The position numbers and the translations under genes are program-made. Shown piece by piece: positions 6,500 through 6,596 of a DNA stretch of 6,596 nucleotides. Location: assembly GCA_027066935.1 (NCBI GenBank), contig JAMOMX010000409.1, positions 1 through 6,596 of the forward strand. The letters are read 5' to 3'. How positions within the stretch are numbered: the stretch's first letter is position 1; the number at the start of each line of letters is the position of its first letter. The DNA is from Sulfurimonas sp. GTDB lineage: Bacteria > Campylobacterota > Campylobacteria > Campylobacterales > Sulfurimonadaceae. The notes under the pieces were generated by a model. The model made no database searches and was not told where the DNA came from. It saw only the letters and a list, made by a program, of their open reading frames with translations.

Positions 6500-6521
6500 T
6501 TCCCAAGCGGGAGCTTGGGAA
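6500..6521. repeat. REP-like perfect palindrome between pilin-like genes
   Basis: TTCCCAAGC (6500-6508) and GCTTGGGAA (6513-6521) form a perfect 9-bp stem with a 4-nt loop (GGGA on the plus strand). The pattern GTTCCCAAGC...GCTTGGGAAC is familiar from REP-type dispersed palindromes associated with Y1/RAYT transposases. Neither strand has a T-run after the stem, so it is not a standard intrinsic terminator, although it lies 16 bp after the stop of the upstream gene and could still stabilise its mRNA 3' end. Confidence 0.6.
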
Positions 6522-6536
6522 CAAGTAAATTAGATC

Positions 6537-6596
6537 CTATTGTCTACTCCATTCCCATAATGGCGCTGCATTTTGGGTCGCTGCTGTAGCATTTAC
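6537..6596 (-). CDS. C-terminal fragment of an upstream protein, probably pilin-like (5' part outside window)
   Basis: The minus strand from the right edge reads 19 codons, VNATAATQNAAPLWEWSRQ, and stops at TAG (6537-6539). The run of small and polar residues followed by a Trp-containing end fits the tail of pilin-like proteins in Sulfurimonas-type genomes, and the next gene downstream on the same strand is a prepilin. The length is too short to prove the family, and the frame is chosen by this stop and by plausible composition. Confidence 0.5.
   Translation of the reverse strand, partial: VNATAATQNAAPLWEWSRQ

Noticed and set aside
6500..6521. Palindrome as an intrinsic terminator of the upstream pilin-like gene
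   Set aside because: The stem is strong but no T-run follows on either strand, and the motif looks like a REP element.
1..6596. CRISPR array, tRNA, insertion sequence or toxin-antitoxin pair
   Set aside because: I saw no regularly spaced repeats, no cloverleaf with a T-loop, no transposase reading frame and no pair of small overlapping genes. The coding content is almost completely explained by the listed genes.

Overview
The window is AT-rich, densely packed, and reads as Campylobacterota (Epsilonproteobacteria) chromosome, most like Sulfurimonas or a relative. The basis is the gene order glcD / PgbA-type protein / Csd3-type M23 peptidase, which as I recall is also found around HP0506-HP0509 in Helicobacter pylori and Cj1213c-Cj1215 in Campylobacter jejuni. 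The short PriA, the extended -10 promoters without clear -35 boxes, and the frequent TTG/GTG starts fit the same group. The assignment comes from recognition, not from a database search.

Layout. (1) Positions 1-2080, minus strand: a two-gene operon in which a secreted PgbA_N-type protein precedes glcD, a FAD-linked 2-hydroxyacid oxidase subunit cut by the left edge. The two genes overlap by ATGA, and a good extended -10 lies just upstream. (2) Positions 2173-3913, plus strand: a divergent pair made of a Csd3/Pgp3-like periplasmic murein endopeptidase and an overlapping Nudix hydrolase of the UDP-sugar diphosphatase (NUDT14) type. (3) Positions 3914-4041: a non-coding gap rich in inverted repeats between convergent genes. 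It holds a probable priA terminator and could encode a structured RNA. (4) Positions 4042-6400, minus strand: a type IV prepilin-like gene followed 10 nt later by priA, the replication-restart helicase. (5) Positions 6401-6536: a gap with a promoter for the prepilin gene and a perfect REP-like palindrome. (6) Positions 6537-6596: the last 19 codons of another minus-strand protein, probably a second pilin-like protein.

How the genes relate. The Csd3-like enzyme trims peptidoglycan cross-links and would affect cell shape. The Nudix enzyme is translationally linked to it and may act on nucleotide sugars, but that link is an inference. GlcD would feed electrons from glycolate or D-lactate into respiration together with subunits that are not seen here. 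PriA restarts stalled forks, and the pilin-like proteins could belong to a competence or type II/IV pilus machine.

I see no new defence or mobile system here. The most interesting points are a palindromic repeat inserted in frame in PriA, in the place where other PriA proteins carry a winged-helix domain, and the structured gap between the Nudix gene and priA.
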